Source: Vibrio sp. RE86
GTDB lineage: Bacteria; Pseudomonadota; Gammaproteobacteria; Enterobacterales; Vibrionaceae
Reading direction: 5' to 3'
NCBI RefSeq assembly: GCF_013114545.1
Contig: NZ_VTXI01000002.1
Coordinates: 62,001 to 126,000 of the forward strand
DNA: 64,000 nt
In this document: positions 17,151 through 25,618 of the stretch, in pieces
Layout of the letters: every line of letters begins with the position of its first letter
Position numbering within the stretch: the first letter of the stretch is position 1
The notes under the pieces: model-generated
The model's input: the letters and a program-made list of their open reading frames with translations, nothing else
The model's database searches: none
What the model was told of the DNA's origin: nothing
Made by a program: the position numbers and the translations under genes

Positions 17151-18761
17151 ATGAGCTTTAAATCTAAAAAATACAGTATTGAATCTACAGACTACCAAGT
17201 CGGCCAAGATAACGTGAACAAGTGGGGTATGGATGTCCACAACACCGTTTTCACTGCCTCGGTAGGCCTATCTCTTCTTTTCATTGTTACCCTATTATTG
17301 TTATCACCGGCAGATGCCAAAGCGGCGATCGATTCGGTGAAAGGGGCAGTGTTATCTTACTTTGACTTCCTATTTATGTGGGGCGCGAACATCTTCTTAT
17401 TGTTTGCGGTTGCCATCGCTTTCTCTCCGTTTGGTAAAGTTCGTCTTGGCGGCGAAGGGGCAACAACGGACTACTCAACCATCTCTTGGATCACTATGCT
17501 GTTCGCAGCGGGTATGGGTATTGGTCTTATTTTCTGGGGTGTGGCAGAACCGACAGCCTTCTACACAGGTTGGTATGGCACACCACTAAACGTTGAGTCG
17601 CATACGATGGAAGGGCGCGAGTTAGCGCTTGGTGCGGCGACGTTCCACTGGGGTTTCCACGCTTGGGCAATTTATGGTGTGACTGCACTTTGTCTAGCGT
17701 ACTTTGTTTACAACAAAGGCTTGCCTCTTTCCATGCGCTCAGTCTTCTATCCGCTGCTTGGCGATCGCGTATGGGGTAAAGTTGGCGACTTCATTGATGT
17801 CATGACTGTGCTTGTGACGCTATTTGGTCTAGCGACATCGCTTGGCTTAGGTGGCACACAGGCAGCGAGTGGTATTAGCCACGTATTTGGCCTAGAGAAC
17901 ACCTTGCTGCTTCAGCAATCTATCATCGTTCTTATTATGGGTCTTGCGATCATCTCTGTACTGCGTGGTATGGATGGTGGTGTCAAACTGCTGAGTAACC
18001 TAAACATGGTTATCGCATTTGTCTTCCTAGGTTTGATGGCGATTTTGAACTTCACCACGGTGCTTGATTCCGTCGCAACGTCAGTGGTGGGCTATGTGAA
18101 GAACATCATTCCTCTGAGCCAAACATCGGGCCGTGAAGATACCACGTTCTTGCATGGTTGGACGGTATTCTACTGGGCTTGGTGGGTCGCATACGCGCCA
18201 TTCTTTGGTATGTTTGTTGCGCGTATTTCAAAAGGTCGTACGGTTCGTGAGTTCTTAACTTACGTGTTGATCATTCCGACTATCGTAACAACGGTATGGA
18301 TGTCAGCATTCGGTGGTATCGCGATTCAACAGATGATCGATAAAGTGGGTCTGCTGGGCGCACAACAAGCCCTAAGTGATGTGTCGCTAAGCTTGTTCTA
18401 CATGCTAGAAGCGTACGCGATTGGCGACATTCTGTCTGTGGTTGCGGTTGTACTTATCATTGTTTTCTTCGTTACAACGCTGGACTCTGGCTCTATCGTT
18501 ATCGATAGCATGACCGCGGGTGGTAAGTTGGAAGTACCAATGAAGCAGAAAATCGTTTGGGCAATCATCTCTGGTCTGATTGCGATTGTCATGCTGTGGA
18601 TTGGTGGCACTCAGTCAATTCAGGCTCTGCAGTCGATTACGATCATTGCTGCGATGCCGTTTACCATTATTCTTCTGATTGGTTGTGTGAGCTTAGTGAA
18701 GGGCTTGTTTACTGAAATGGATAACTCTCAAGAGCAAACTAAACTGTCTCGCTCTAAATAG
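17151..18761 (+). CDS. BCCT-family transporter (betaine/choline/carnitine type)
   Basis: This 536-residue inner-membrane protein has about 12 spans and BCCT hallmarks: GMGIGLIFWGVAEP, TFHWGFHAWAIYG, and the WAWWVAYAPFFGMF signature helix followed by ARISKGRT. The GMGIG form is that of Na+-coupled members. It probably imports a compatible solute such as glycine betaine, or another quaternary amine. Its own long upstream region and the terminator before it separate it from the catabolic locus. The ATG has only a weak ribosome site. Confidence 0.93.
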   Translation: MSFKSKKYSIESTDYQVGQDNVNKWGMDVHNTVFTASVGLSLLFIVTLLLLSPADAKAAIDSVKGAVLSYFDFLFMWGANIFLLFAVAIAFSPFGKVRLGGEGATTDYSTISWITMLFAAGMGIGLIFWGVAEPTAFYTGWYGTPLNVESHTMEGRELALGAATFHWGFHAWAIYGVTALCLAYFVYNKGLPLSMRSVFYPLLGDRVWGKVGDFIDVMTVLVTLFGLATSLGLGGTQAASGISHVFGLENTLLLQQSIIVLIMGLAIISVLRGMDGGVKLLSNLNMVIAFVFLGLMAILNFTTVLDSVATSVVGYVKNIIPLSQTSGREDTTFLHGWTVFYWAWWVAYAPFFGMFVARISKGRTVREFLTYVLIIPTIVTTVWMSAFGGIAIQQMIDKVGLLGAQQALSDVSLSLFYMLEAYAIGDILSVVAVVLIIVFFVTTLDSGSIVIDSMTAGGKLEVPMKQKIVWAIISGLIAIVMLWIGGTQSIQALQSITIIAAMPFTIILLIGCVSLVKGLFTEMDNSQEQTKLSRSK

Positions 18762-18786
18762 TTTCCATAGCTAAACCACTAAATTG

Positions 18787-18824
18787 AAAAGCCCCGACAA
18801 CCGTTAAGTTGTCGGGGCTTTTTT
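18787..18824. terminator. Bidirectional intrinsic terminator
   Basis: AAAAGCCCCGACAA and TTGTCGGGGCTTTT form a 14-bp stem with an eight-base loop and T-runs on both sides. It serves the BCCT gene and the small minus-strand gene that converge here. Confidence 0.92.
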
Positions 18825-18838
18825 GACTGTTCTAGCGA

Positions 18839-18991
18839 TTAAGCTTTCTTCAGGTCTGCTGCTGGGTAAGTCAGTGACATTCCGTCAACAGAAACGCGAA
18901 CGTAGTAACCGCCGCTGCTTAAACCAACAACTACCATCTGACCTAAATCAATGCCTTTAGTTGCTACAACTACATCATCAATTGCAAACAT
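18839..18991 (-). CDS. Small 50-residue hypothetical protein
   Basis: This short frame begins ATG with AAGGTG five bases upstream and ends 15 bases before a strong terminator. The product starts MFAIDDVVVATKGIDLGQMV and ends AADLKKA. It has no signal peptide or membrane span and is rich in beta-type residues. I do not recognise its function. Good initiation and termination signals argue that it is real. Confidence 0.7.
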   Translation of the reverse strand: MFAIDDVVVATKGIDLGQMVVVGLSSGGYYVRVSVDGMSLTYPAADLKKA

Positions 18992-19138
18992 GGAAACACC
19001 TTGAAGTTAAATAATAGATTCTGAAAATCTCTCGGCGCGGATTAAAACAGCAATTGTGCGATTGGACTAATCGAGTATTTTGTCGTGAGGATTAGTTTTT
19101 CTTTTCTTGCTATCGGAGAAGAAATTGAGAATTGGCTG

Positions 19139-19169
19139 TTGACCTGTCTACAGCTTTACACTTTATAGT
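19139..19169 (+). promoter_or_regulatory. MerR-type promoter upstream of the GNAT gene
   Basis: TTGACC (19139-19144) and TATAGT (19164-19169) are separated by 19 bases, the stretched spacer typical of MerR-controlled promoters. The spacer begins TGTCTACAGCTT, identical to the start of the spacer at 19737. A MerR-family gene follows downstream. Confidence 0.7.
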
Positions 19170-19228
19170 TTACTCATCGACAGCGGCATTGATTGTGGAG
19201 CCGCATAACTAATACGAGTAAACCTATC

Positions 19229-19734
19229 ATGACTATCCGACATGAAACGAAATTAGATTCACAACAGATTGAAACCATCACTTATCATGCGTTCGTGAAT
19301 CACCCACACCATGAACCAGGTGCTAAACCGACTGAACATTTGATCGTAAATCGACTGCGTGAAGCTGACGCGCTGACGCTTTCTTTAGTATATGAACAAG
19401 GATCAGAGATCTTAGGTCATATCGCATTTTCTCCTATCTTGATTAACGGTAGTGAGAGCAAGTGGCTTGGACTTGGCCCTGTATCTGTTTCTCCAAACCA
19501 TCAGGAAAAGGGATTGGCGGAGCATTAATACGTGAATCACTCGCTCAACTTACCAATCTAGGGTATGAAGGCGTCGTTTTGCTTGGAGAGCCTGAGTACT
19601 ACGGACGATTTGGTTTTGTTGCAGAACCTAAGCTGACCTTTACGGGAGTACCTGCGGAGTATTTCTTGGCGTTGCCTCTAGACGGCACTGTTCCATCGGG
19701 CGCAGTGACTTACCACTCGGCTTTCTTTGGTTGA
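19229..19734 (+). pseudogene. GNAT N-acetyltransferase, frameshifted
   Basis: Two overlapping frames together encode one YhbS-like GNAT acetyltransferase of about 168 residues. The first ends at 19528 after the start of the acetyl-CoA site, and the second continues with SGKGIGGALIRESL through to 19734. A single missing G in the GG run at about 19504-19505 explains the break: one added G restores QGKGIGGAL. The gene may be dead, or the base may be a sequencing error. It sits behind the same MerR-type promoter form as the next gene. Confidence 0.8.
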
Positions 19735-19761
19735 CTTGTCTACAGCTTCATAGTTTAAAGT
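19731..19761 (+). promoter_or_regulatory. MerR-type promoter upstream of the MerR-methyltransferase gene
   Basis: TTGACT (19731-19736) and TAAAGT (19756-19761) are again 19 bases apart, and the first 12 spacer bases (TGTCTACAGCTT) match the copy at 19145. The promoter overlaps the stop codon of the GNAT gene. This is consistent with autoregulation. Confidence 0.7.
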
Positions 19762-19795
19762 ACTCAACCATGATCGAATTTATAGGCGTAACACT

Positions 19796-20971
19796 ATGTA
19801 CCAAATATCGGAGCTAGCAACGAAAGTCGGGCTATCACGCACGGCGCTGCTTTACTACGAAAAACAAAAGCTGATTACCGGTCGTCGATTAGAGAACGGC
19901 TACCGAGTCTACAGTGATAAAGATGTACAACGTGTTCGCCTGATCCAACAGTTGCAGGCGGGCGGTTTAACGCTGCAAGAGTGCAAAATCTGTCTTGAAG
20001 CAAAAATAGACCGGCAGCTACTACAGAACAGACTTGTCGCATTGGATGAAGAGATCGAACGTAAGCAGCAATCCCGTACGCTGCTTGCTGCTATGTTAGG
20101 TGAGGGTGATCTCAAAGCGTGGCATGAGGGGTTAGATAAGCTCGCCCCTGACGCTCACCTGGATTGGTTAATGAAGCAAGGCTTTAGTGAAAAAGAGGCG
20201 TTGCGATTGAAATGGTTATCAAAAGACATGAACGAACACGAATTATATATGGCTGACTTTATGCGCGTTTTCGAGACGTTAGAACGCTGGGGGCCAGGCA
20301 GCGAAGGTGAAACACAAAAAGCATTGAATCTTGTTCCAAACACTTTAAATTCAATTTTAGAGGTGGGATGTGGCAAAGGGTTAGCGACCCAAGTCTTGGC
20401 GGAGAATAGCCAAGCCGTGATTACTGCGGTTGATAATGAGCAGTCAGCACTTGATCGCCTTACTCAGCGTTTTGAACAGCAAAATATGTCAGGCAGACTG
20501 GAAACGGTGTGCTCAAGCATGACGGAAATGCCGTTTGAACAAAAGACTTTCGACCTTATCTGGGCTGAAGGAAGTGCTTATATCATGGGCGTTGAAAAAG
20601 CACTCTCGGCGTGGAAAGGGCTATTGAAAGACAGTGGTCATCTAATGATCAGTGACATGGTTTGGCGCACCGAAGCGCCGAGCACTGAATCGACGCAGTT
20701 TTGGAACCAAGAGTACCCAGACATTCAATTGGTTGAAACGCGTATCAAGCAAATGGAAAAGGCCGGATACCAAGTGGTAGATCATTTCCCAATGAGCAAA
20801 GAGGCGTGGCTGAACTACTACGGTCCATTAGGAGAACGAGTGACGGAACTTGAGCCTGAAATGGCGGATTCAGCGGCATTTAAGGACATCAAGCATGAGG
20901 TCAATGTATGTACGCAATTTGCCTATGAATTTGGTTATCACATGTTTATCTTAGCTAAGGCGAATGGTTAA
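19796..20971 (+). CDS. MerR-family regulator fused to a SAM-dependent methyltransferase
   Basis: This 391-residue protein joins an N-terminal MerR helix-turn-helix and coiled region (residues 1-100; LSRTALLYYEKQKLI and ENGYRVYSDKD) to a C-terminal class I methyltransferase (about 160-390; SAM motif ILEVGCGKG near residue 187). The methyltransferase would replace the usual ligand-binding part of MerR proteins, so it may sense or modify a small toxic compound. It likely activates its own promoter and that of the neighbouring acetyltransferase, which is a pattern for drug modification. The ligand is unknown. Confidence 0.88.
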   Translation: MYQISELATKVGLSRTALLYYEKQKLITGRRLENGYRVYSDKDVQRVRLIQQLQAGGLTLQECKICLEAKIDRQLLQNRLVALDEEIERKQQSRTLLAAMLGEGDLKAWHEGLDKLAPDAHLDWLMKQGFSEKEALRLKWLSKDMNEHELYMADFMRVFETLERWGPGSEGETQKALNLVPNTLNSILEVGCGKGLATQVLAENSQAVITAVDNEQSALDRLTQRFEQQNMSGRLETVCSSMTEMPFEQKTFDLIWAEGSAYIMGVEKALSAWKGLLKDSGHLMISDMVWRTEAPSTESTQFWNQEYPDIQLVETRIKQMEKAGYQVVDHFPMSKEAWLNYYGPLGERVTELEPEMADSAAFKDIKHEVNVCTQFAYEFGYHMFILAKANG

Positions 20972-21270
20972 TGTCATAGGTTGAAGATGGTGGAGCGTTC
21001 TAATCTTGACGCTCCTTCTTTAAATAGGTTAATCTCTGACCATCACTTCTCTAGGAGATTACGCCAATATGAATAACTAAACCTGTCATCCATATCTCAT
21101 TTTATTTTTGGATTTACAGGGTTAGTAGGCGTAGCTCACTTTCCGATATTTCTTTGTCAGACAAAATCTTACCGATGTATTCACTCATATCGTGATCAGT
21201 CTTGGCATCGATCTCATCTCAAAATTGCATTTAGCTGCGGCTGTTGTCCCTGTCATACAGGAGGCAAATT
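20972..21270. other. Intergenic region upstream of the ABC-F gene
   Basis: It holds a modest hairpin GGAGCGT/ACGCTCC (20992-21015) followed by TTCTTT that could end the MerR-methyltransferase transcript. A four-codon frame ATG-AAT-AAC-TAA at 21069 follows AGGAG, which might be a mini-leader for the ABC-F gene, but the support is weak. Confidence 0.35.
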
Positions 21271-22842
21271 ATGCCAGTCTTACAGACACACAATATCAGT
21301 CATCAATTCGAAAACGGTGACACATTATTTACTCAACTATCGTGCTCTATGACTAAGCAAAGGGTCGGTTTGGTCGGGCGCAATGGCGCAGGAAAATCGG
21401 TTCTCGCGTCCATATTGAGCGGAGAGGTTTCTCCATCAAGCGGGGCGGTGACATTACCTCGGTCATTTTCCATGTATCGTCAACAAGCTTCACATTCATT
21501 TTCTCAACCATGCACTGTCGCGCAATTTTTGGGTAAGTCGGAAGTGCTTGATGCGATCAAGCAAGTAGAACAGGGTGATTGCGCAGAGCATTGGTTCAAT
21601 ATCATCGCAGAGCAGTGGGATCTCCCCACTAAATTGGCGGATCAGTTGGCTAAACTAGGACTGCCCCCTGAGCCTGAGTTTTCTTGCTTGGATTTGAGTG
21701 GTGGGCAGTTGGCGGTATTACAGTTGTGGCGATTGTTTGAAAGTGATGTTGAGCTACTTATTTTGGATGAACCGTCCAACCATCTCGATAACCAAGCTCG
21801 GCAATGGCTAATTGACTCTATGCGATCTTATGAGGGAGCAATATTGTTGATCAGTCATGATCGCACTTTGCTCAGAGAAATGGAGGAGATCTGGGAGCTT
21901 TCCACCCTTGGCTTACAAGTGTTTGGAGGCAATTATGATGACTATGCCAAACATAAAAGTACCGAGCTGCAAGCGGTTGAACGTCAATTAACGAGCGTGG
22001 AGAAACAGAAGAAGCAACTGGAACTTCAGGCACAGCATAACAGAGAGAAAGCTGAGCAAAGGGCGGCCAAAGGTAACAAATTACGCAAAGATGGCAGTCA
22101 GCCAAAAATCTTATTGGACGGCAAAAAGAACAAAGCTGAGTTGCGAAGCTCAAATAGGCATAAAAATGAGCAGCTTAGACGAGGTCATTTGCAAGACAAA
22201 CAGCAAGCATTACATGCGCGAAAAGAGCAGTTACAAACTCAGAAGATATACCTTGCTGAAGGGCAAACTCGTTCTAGAAAAGTGATCACGCTTATTGATG
22301 CAGTTTTACCATTTGGTCATCAGGTGCCGATAGATCTGCAAGTGTATGCGAACGAAAAAATTCACTTGGTAGGGAAAAATGGCAGTGGGAAATCGACGTT
22401 GTTAAAGGCGCTTCTGGGCGAACTGTCGTTCCGGCAAGGAGAGGTCTTGGTAAATACTCCTTTGTATTATCTTGATCAGCATTTTGGAGTCATCAACTCT
22501 GAGCTGTCTCTGCTGGAAAACCTGATGCAAAACTGCAGCGACGTGAAAGAGAGTGATGCTAGAACATTACTGGCCGGTATCGGCTTTCGTCGCGACGATG
22601 TTTTTCCATTGGGGGAAGTACTCAGTGGTGGAGAAAAAATGAAATTGGCCATGTTGATCGTCAGTCATCAGCCTAATCAGCCTTTATTGCTCCTCGACGA
22701 GCCGGACAACCATTTGGATCTGGATTCGAAAAGCTTGCTTGCTCAAGCGCTTAACGAGTACCGAGGTGGATTTATTCTGATCAGCCATGATGATGATTTT
22801 GTGTCGGAGTCTGGAGTGACGAGGTCGGCTGGTTTCAGCTAA
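21271..22842 (+). CDS. ABC-F family ATPase (ribosome-associated type)
   Basis: This 523-residue soluble protein has two ATP-binding domains joined by a charged linker (about residues 220-330). Walker A motifs are GRNGAGKS and GKNGSGKS; signatures are LSGGQ and LSGGE; Walker B regions LLILDEPSNHLD and LLLDEPDNHLD carry the ABC-F-type DEP.NHLD. There are no membrane spans. ABC-F proteins act on ribosomes, in translation or in protection against ribosome-binding antibiotics. I cannot assign the subtype. The ATG follows AGGAGG by seven bases; an earlier TTG is not needed. Confidence 0.9.
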   Translation: MPVLQTHNISHQFENGDTLFTQLSCSMTKQRVGLVGRNGAGKSVLASILSGEVSPSSGAVTLPRSFSMYRQQASHSFSQPCTVAQFLGKSEVLDAIKQVEQGDCAEHWFNIIAEQWDLPTKLADQLAKLGLPPEPEFSCLDLSGGQLAVLQLWRLFESDVELLILDEPSNHLDNQARQWLIDSMRSYEGAILLISHDRTLLREMEEIWELSTLGLQVFGGNYDDYAKHKSTELQAVERQLTSVEKQKKQLELQAQHNREKAEQRAAKGNKLRKDGSQPKILLDGKKNKAELRSSNRHKNEQLRRGHLQDKQQALHARKEQLQTQKIYLAEGQTRSRKVITLIDAVLPFGHQVPIDLQVYANEKIHLVGKNGSGKSTLLKALLGELSFRQGEVLVNTPLYYLDQHFGVINSELSLLENLMQNCSDVKESDARTLLAGIGFRRDDVFPLGEVLSGGEKMKLAMLIVSHQPNQPLLLLDEPDNHLDLDSKSLLAQALNEYRGGFILISHDDDFVSESGVTRSAGFS

Positions 22843-22873
22843 TCTCGTTAGGTATCAAAGTCAGTATCAGAGG

Positions 22874-22905
22874 AAGCCTCAAAGTGAAATGCTTTGGGGC
22901 TTTAC
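22874..22905 (+). terminator. Probable terminator of the ABC-F gene
   Basis: AAGCCTCAAAG pairs with CTTTGGGGCTT around a seven-base loop with a short T-run after it. The stem includes a G-U pair and the T-run is short, so the call is moderate. Confidence 0.6.
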
Positions 22906-22978
22906 TCAACTCGTCTGAAAGGGAATGTCAGCACTTTGTAGGAATGGTCTATTTCGATGTGAATTAAGGCTAGTTTTT

Positions 22979-22991
22979 GTTATGTTATAAC
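22979..22991 (+). promoter_or_regulatory. Zur-box-like operator upstream of the DUF1007 gene
   Basis: GTTATGTTATAAC differs by one base from the gammaproteobacterial Zur core GTTATANTATAAC. It ends 26 bases before the ATG of the DUF1007 gene, where a repressor would block the promoter. Confidence 0.7.
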
Positions 22992-23017
22992 ACTGTTTCG
23001 AGCCACTATTTTTCACC

Positions 23018-23725
23018 ATGACACAGCGATTTTCTTTTGTTGGTTTATCCAACCGCCTCTTCTCTAAGCAAGTCATTGCTACTCTTAGAAAAATTTTCTC
23101 AGTTGGGTTATTCACTGCCTTATTCTCTACCAATCTTTATGCTCATCCTCACTCGTGGATTGAGATGAAGACTTACATTGAAGGTGAGCAGGGCGTGATT
23201 ACTGGCTTGAAGATGGAATGGTCATTTGATGCCATGACGTCGATGTATATGCTCGATGGTGAAGACACGTCACCTGAAAATGAGCAACAGACGTTCGAAA
23301 AGGTTGCGGCATCCGTGATTGATAACATGATGTATGAGCACTATTTCACCTACTTCTATGATGGTGAAGAGCCAATCAAGTATAAAATGGCGCAACATGC
23401 CAAGCTTGAGCGTGATAAAGCGAAACTTGTCCTGACATTTGACCTACCACTATCTAAACCAAAAACGGTAACGCGAGACTCTTTGCGGCTACTGGTGTTT
23501 GATCCGAGCTATTTTGTTGATATGAGCTGGAACTCGAAAGGAGATGTTGAGTTATCGCCTGAGTTAGCAAGGCAGTGTGCATTAGAGCTAGTAGAGCCTA
23601 ACCCAACGCCAGAACAGATGAGTTATGCGATGTCATTACCTGTCGATGCTGACCCTGATAACACATTGGGTCAGCTTTTTACCCAATCGATTAATATCCA
23701 TTGTGCCGCGTTTCCAGCGCAATGA
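23018..23725 (+). CDS. DUF1007 periplasmic protein, metal-transport partner
   Basis: This 235-residue protein has an N-terminal signal segment ending near LYAHPHSW, so the mature protein begins with a histidine-rich HPH motif that could bind metal. The rest is soluble and matches DUF1007, a family found beside NicO-type transporters. It lies 15 bases before such a gene. Together with the Zur-box-like site this suggests a role in zinc supply. The start has a weak ribosome site. Confidence 0.82.
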   Translation: MTQRFSFVGLSNRLFSKQVIATLRKIFSVGLFTALFSTNLYAHPHSWIEMKTYIEGEQGVITGLKMEWSFDAMTSMYMLDGEDTSPENEQQTFEKVAASVIDNMMYEHYFTYFYDGEEPIKYKMAQHAKLERDKAKLVLTFDLPLSKPKTVTRDSLRLLVFDPSYFVDMSWNSKGDVELSPELARQCALELVEPNPTPEQMSYAMSLPVDADPDNTLGQLFTQSINIHCAAFPAQ

Positions 23726-23740
23726 TAGGGGGCTAAATAA

Positions 23741-24817
23741 ATGAAAAGTAATCCATTTAAAGCGCGCCACTGTCTGGTTGGTCTCGCGGTTTTAGCCATG
23801 TTAGGCCTAGGTTTTTACCAGCTGTGGTTGATGTGGCCATCGCTAGTGATTTCCAGTATTCAATGGCAGCGAGAAGTGAATGCTCAATTAGCTGACTTGC
23901 TCTATGAAGCAAAAACCGCCCCTTGGGTCGCTGGCAGTTACCTAATCGGGTTTAGTTTTATCTACGGTATGCTGCATTCGCTTGGGCCGGGTCATGGCAA
24001 AGTGATCGTTTCTACCTATCTCGCCACTCATCCGACAAAAGCTAAAGCAAGTTTGGCCCTCACGATCGTTTCAGCTTTGCTGCAAGCTTTAGTGGCCGTT
24101 CTGTTGGTATCTGTATTGATATGGGGCTTTAATGCTTCTATGCGAGTCGTCAATGACAAAGCGAACATGTTTGTTGCATTGAGCTTTGCGCTCGTCGCTG
24201 TTGTCGGTGTTTTGATTTGCTGGAAAGCGCTGAAGAATATCTATCGCGCTATGCGTCAGCCGCAACTTCGGGTCAAAGCGATTCAACCACTGTCTTCGCA
24301 AGCACTGTCTTCACAACCCTTGTCTTCAAAACCAATGTTATCACTCAATGCTCATACGCCTATGGCAACGGCGATTCATACAGTCCGCACAAATCATAAA
24401 GCGGGTTCTGAATGTGGTTGCGGGCATCAACATGTCGCCGATGCGGAGTCGATCAATAACGCATCAACACTACGCGAATATGCAGGCATCATTGTTACTA
24501 TCGGTATAAGGCCTTGCACCGGTGCGATTATGGTGTTGTTGTTTTCGAATGTTGTGGGTCTCTACTGGATGGGCGTCTTGAGTGCATTAGCGATGGCGGT
24601 GGGTACCGCTTTGACCACGTCATTGATTGCCATAATGACGTTGACAGGAAAACACTTAGTGAAGCGCTATTTAGCCGTAGGAAATAAAGACGAGAACGGC
24701 TCTTTGAAAGTAGCAGGCCACTATTTACAACTGTTTGGTGGAGTATTACTGGTGATCATCGGTATGCTGTTAATGAATGGCCAAGATGCGGGTATGTCGC
24801 CGGTCTTTTCTGTTTAG
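23741..24817 (+). CDS. NicO/HupE-type metal transporter with a histidine-rich loop
   Basis: This 358-residue inner-membrane protein has about six spans. Its second helix region has HSLGPGHGKVIVSTYL, the NicO/RcnA hallmark. A long central loop (about residues 185-240) carries repeated LSSQP units and a metal-binding-like HTPMATAIHTVRTNHKAG..CGCGHQH stretch. NicO proteins move Ni/Co or related ions. With the DUF1007 partner and the upstream Zur-like site, zinc is the most likely metal here. Direction of transport is not evident from sequence. Confidence 0.85.
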   Translation: MKSNPFKARHCLVGLAVLAMLGLGFYQLWLMWPSLVISSIQWQREVNAQLADLLYEAKTAPWVAGSYLIGFSFIYGMLHSLGPGHGKVIVSTYLATHPTKAKASLALTIVSALLQALVAVLLVSVLIWGFNASMRVVNDKANMFVALSFALVAVVGVLICWKALKNIYRAMRQPQLRVKAIQPLSSQALSSQPLSSKPMLSLNAHTPMATAIHTVRTNHKAGSECGCGHQHVADAESINNASTLREYAGIIVTIGIRPCTGAIMVLLFSNVVGLYWMGVLSALAMAVGTALTTSLIAIMTLTGKHLVKRYLAVGNKDENGSLKVAGHYLQLFGGVLLVIIGMLLMNGQDAGMSPVFSV

Positions 24818-24863
24818 CGAATCATCTCAACTCAATAGGGCTTTGCCTAAAAGCATTAAATTC

Positions 24864-24897
24864 AAAAAAGGATTGGTAGTGATACCAATCCTTTTTT
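24864..24897. terminator. Bidirectional intrinsic terminator
   Basis: AAAAAAGGATTGGTA and TACCAATCCTTTTTT form a 15-bp stem around GTGA. It lies between the NicO gene and the converging VOC gene. Confidence 0.92.
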
Positions 24898-24918
24898 AGT
24901 TGACTCTACCGCCTGATA

Positions 24919-25410
24919 TTACTCGTAGTCAGTCGCGTAAGTGTCTTCGTAAGAGTGCGAGTAGAACTCAAATAGGTTGCCAAACGGGTCTTCTAGGTAA
25001 ACCATTTGTGCTTGTTTTAGTTCATCTTCTGGGTGGTAACGGTGAATGTCCATACGTACTTTACCGCCATACTCTTCAACACGCTTGATTGCTGAATCAA
25101 ATTGCTCTTTTGGCAACTGTAGACAGAAGTGGAAGATGCCTAGGCGAGAGAAATCAACTTCATGACGCTCTTGACGGTCTTTCATCTCAAACAGTTCAAC
25201 ACCGATGCCATCTGTTGTTACTAGGTGAGCAATGTTGAAGCCTTTAAAGCCTTCACCAAACACCGCAATACACATACGGCCGATGGCTGTTTCACGCTCT
25301 TCCATTACCTTTGTGTTGTTCATAACAATGCGTAGGCCTAGCGCTTTCGTGTAGAACTCTACCGCTTTGTCCATATCGCCAACCATGATACCAACGTGAT
25401 TCATTTTCAT
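24919..25410 (-). CDS. VOC-superfamily (glyoxalase/dioxygenase-like) protein
   Basis: This 163-residue protein has the VOC pattern: MNHVGIMVGDMDKAVEFY at the start, GIFHFCLQ in the middle, and YLEDPFGNLFEFY near the end. The metal ligands fit H5, E84-type and H/E positions of the fold. The family includes glyoxalase I, fosfomycin-resistance proteins and extradiol dioxygenases, and I cannot choose among them. The ATG has GGAG six bases upstream. An inverted repeat upstream at 25515-25537 may control it. Confidence 0.85.
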   Translation of the reverse strand: MKMNHVGIMVGDMDKAVEFYTKALGLRIVMNNTKVMEERETAIGRMCIAVFGEGFKGFNIAHLVTTDGIGVELFEMKDRQERHEVDFSRLGIFHFCLQLPKEQFDSAIKRVEEYGGKVRMDIHRYHPEDELKQAQMVYLEDPFGNLFEFYSHSYEDTYATDYE

Positions 25411-25514
25411 ATTCTGCTCCAGAAACTGTCTAGTTAATGTGTGTCGTATTTCGTTTCGATGGAGATAAGTATAGGTAGCTTTTTTGATTAGGTTAAATTA
25501 TTGATAATTATTCA

Positions 25515-25537
25515 TTTGATAATTCTATATTATCAAA
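25515..25537. promoter_or_regulatory. Inverted repeat upstream of the VOC gene
   Basis: TTTGATAAT and ATTATCAAA form a perfect 9-bp dyad with a five-base spacer. A third TTGATAAT at 25501-25508 stands as a direct repeat next to it. This looks like an operator for the minus-strand VOC gene. Confidence 0.45.
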
Positions 25538-25552
25538 ATTGGTGGGTACCAT

Positions 25553-25584
25553 TAAAAAAAGCGACCGAGTAAGTAGGTCGCTTT
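25553..25584 (-). terminator. Terminator downstream of the DUF1826 gene
   Basis: AAAAGCGACC and GGTCGCTTTT form a stem with a nine-base loop. On the minus strand it is followed by a T-run. It lies about 35 bases after the DUF1826 stop. Confidence 0.8.
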
Positions 25585-25618
25585 TCACTGAGTTATTCGT
25601 TGGTAGGCATAGAGATCA

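Noticed and set aside
17151..18761. BCCT transporter as part of the GlcNAc1A locus
   Set aside because: A strong terminator and a 398-base gap separate it; substrate type (quaternary amines) does not fit.
21069..21080. Mini-leader ATG-AAT-AAC-TAA before the ABC-F gene
   Set aside because: It follows AGGAG, but four codons with no attenuator-type hairpin after it are not enough to call a leader peptide.
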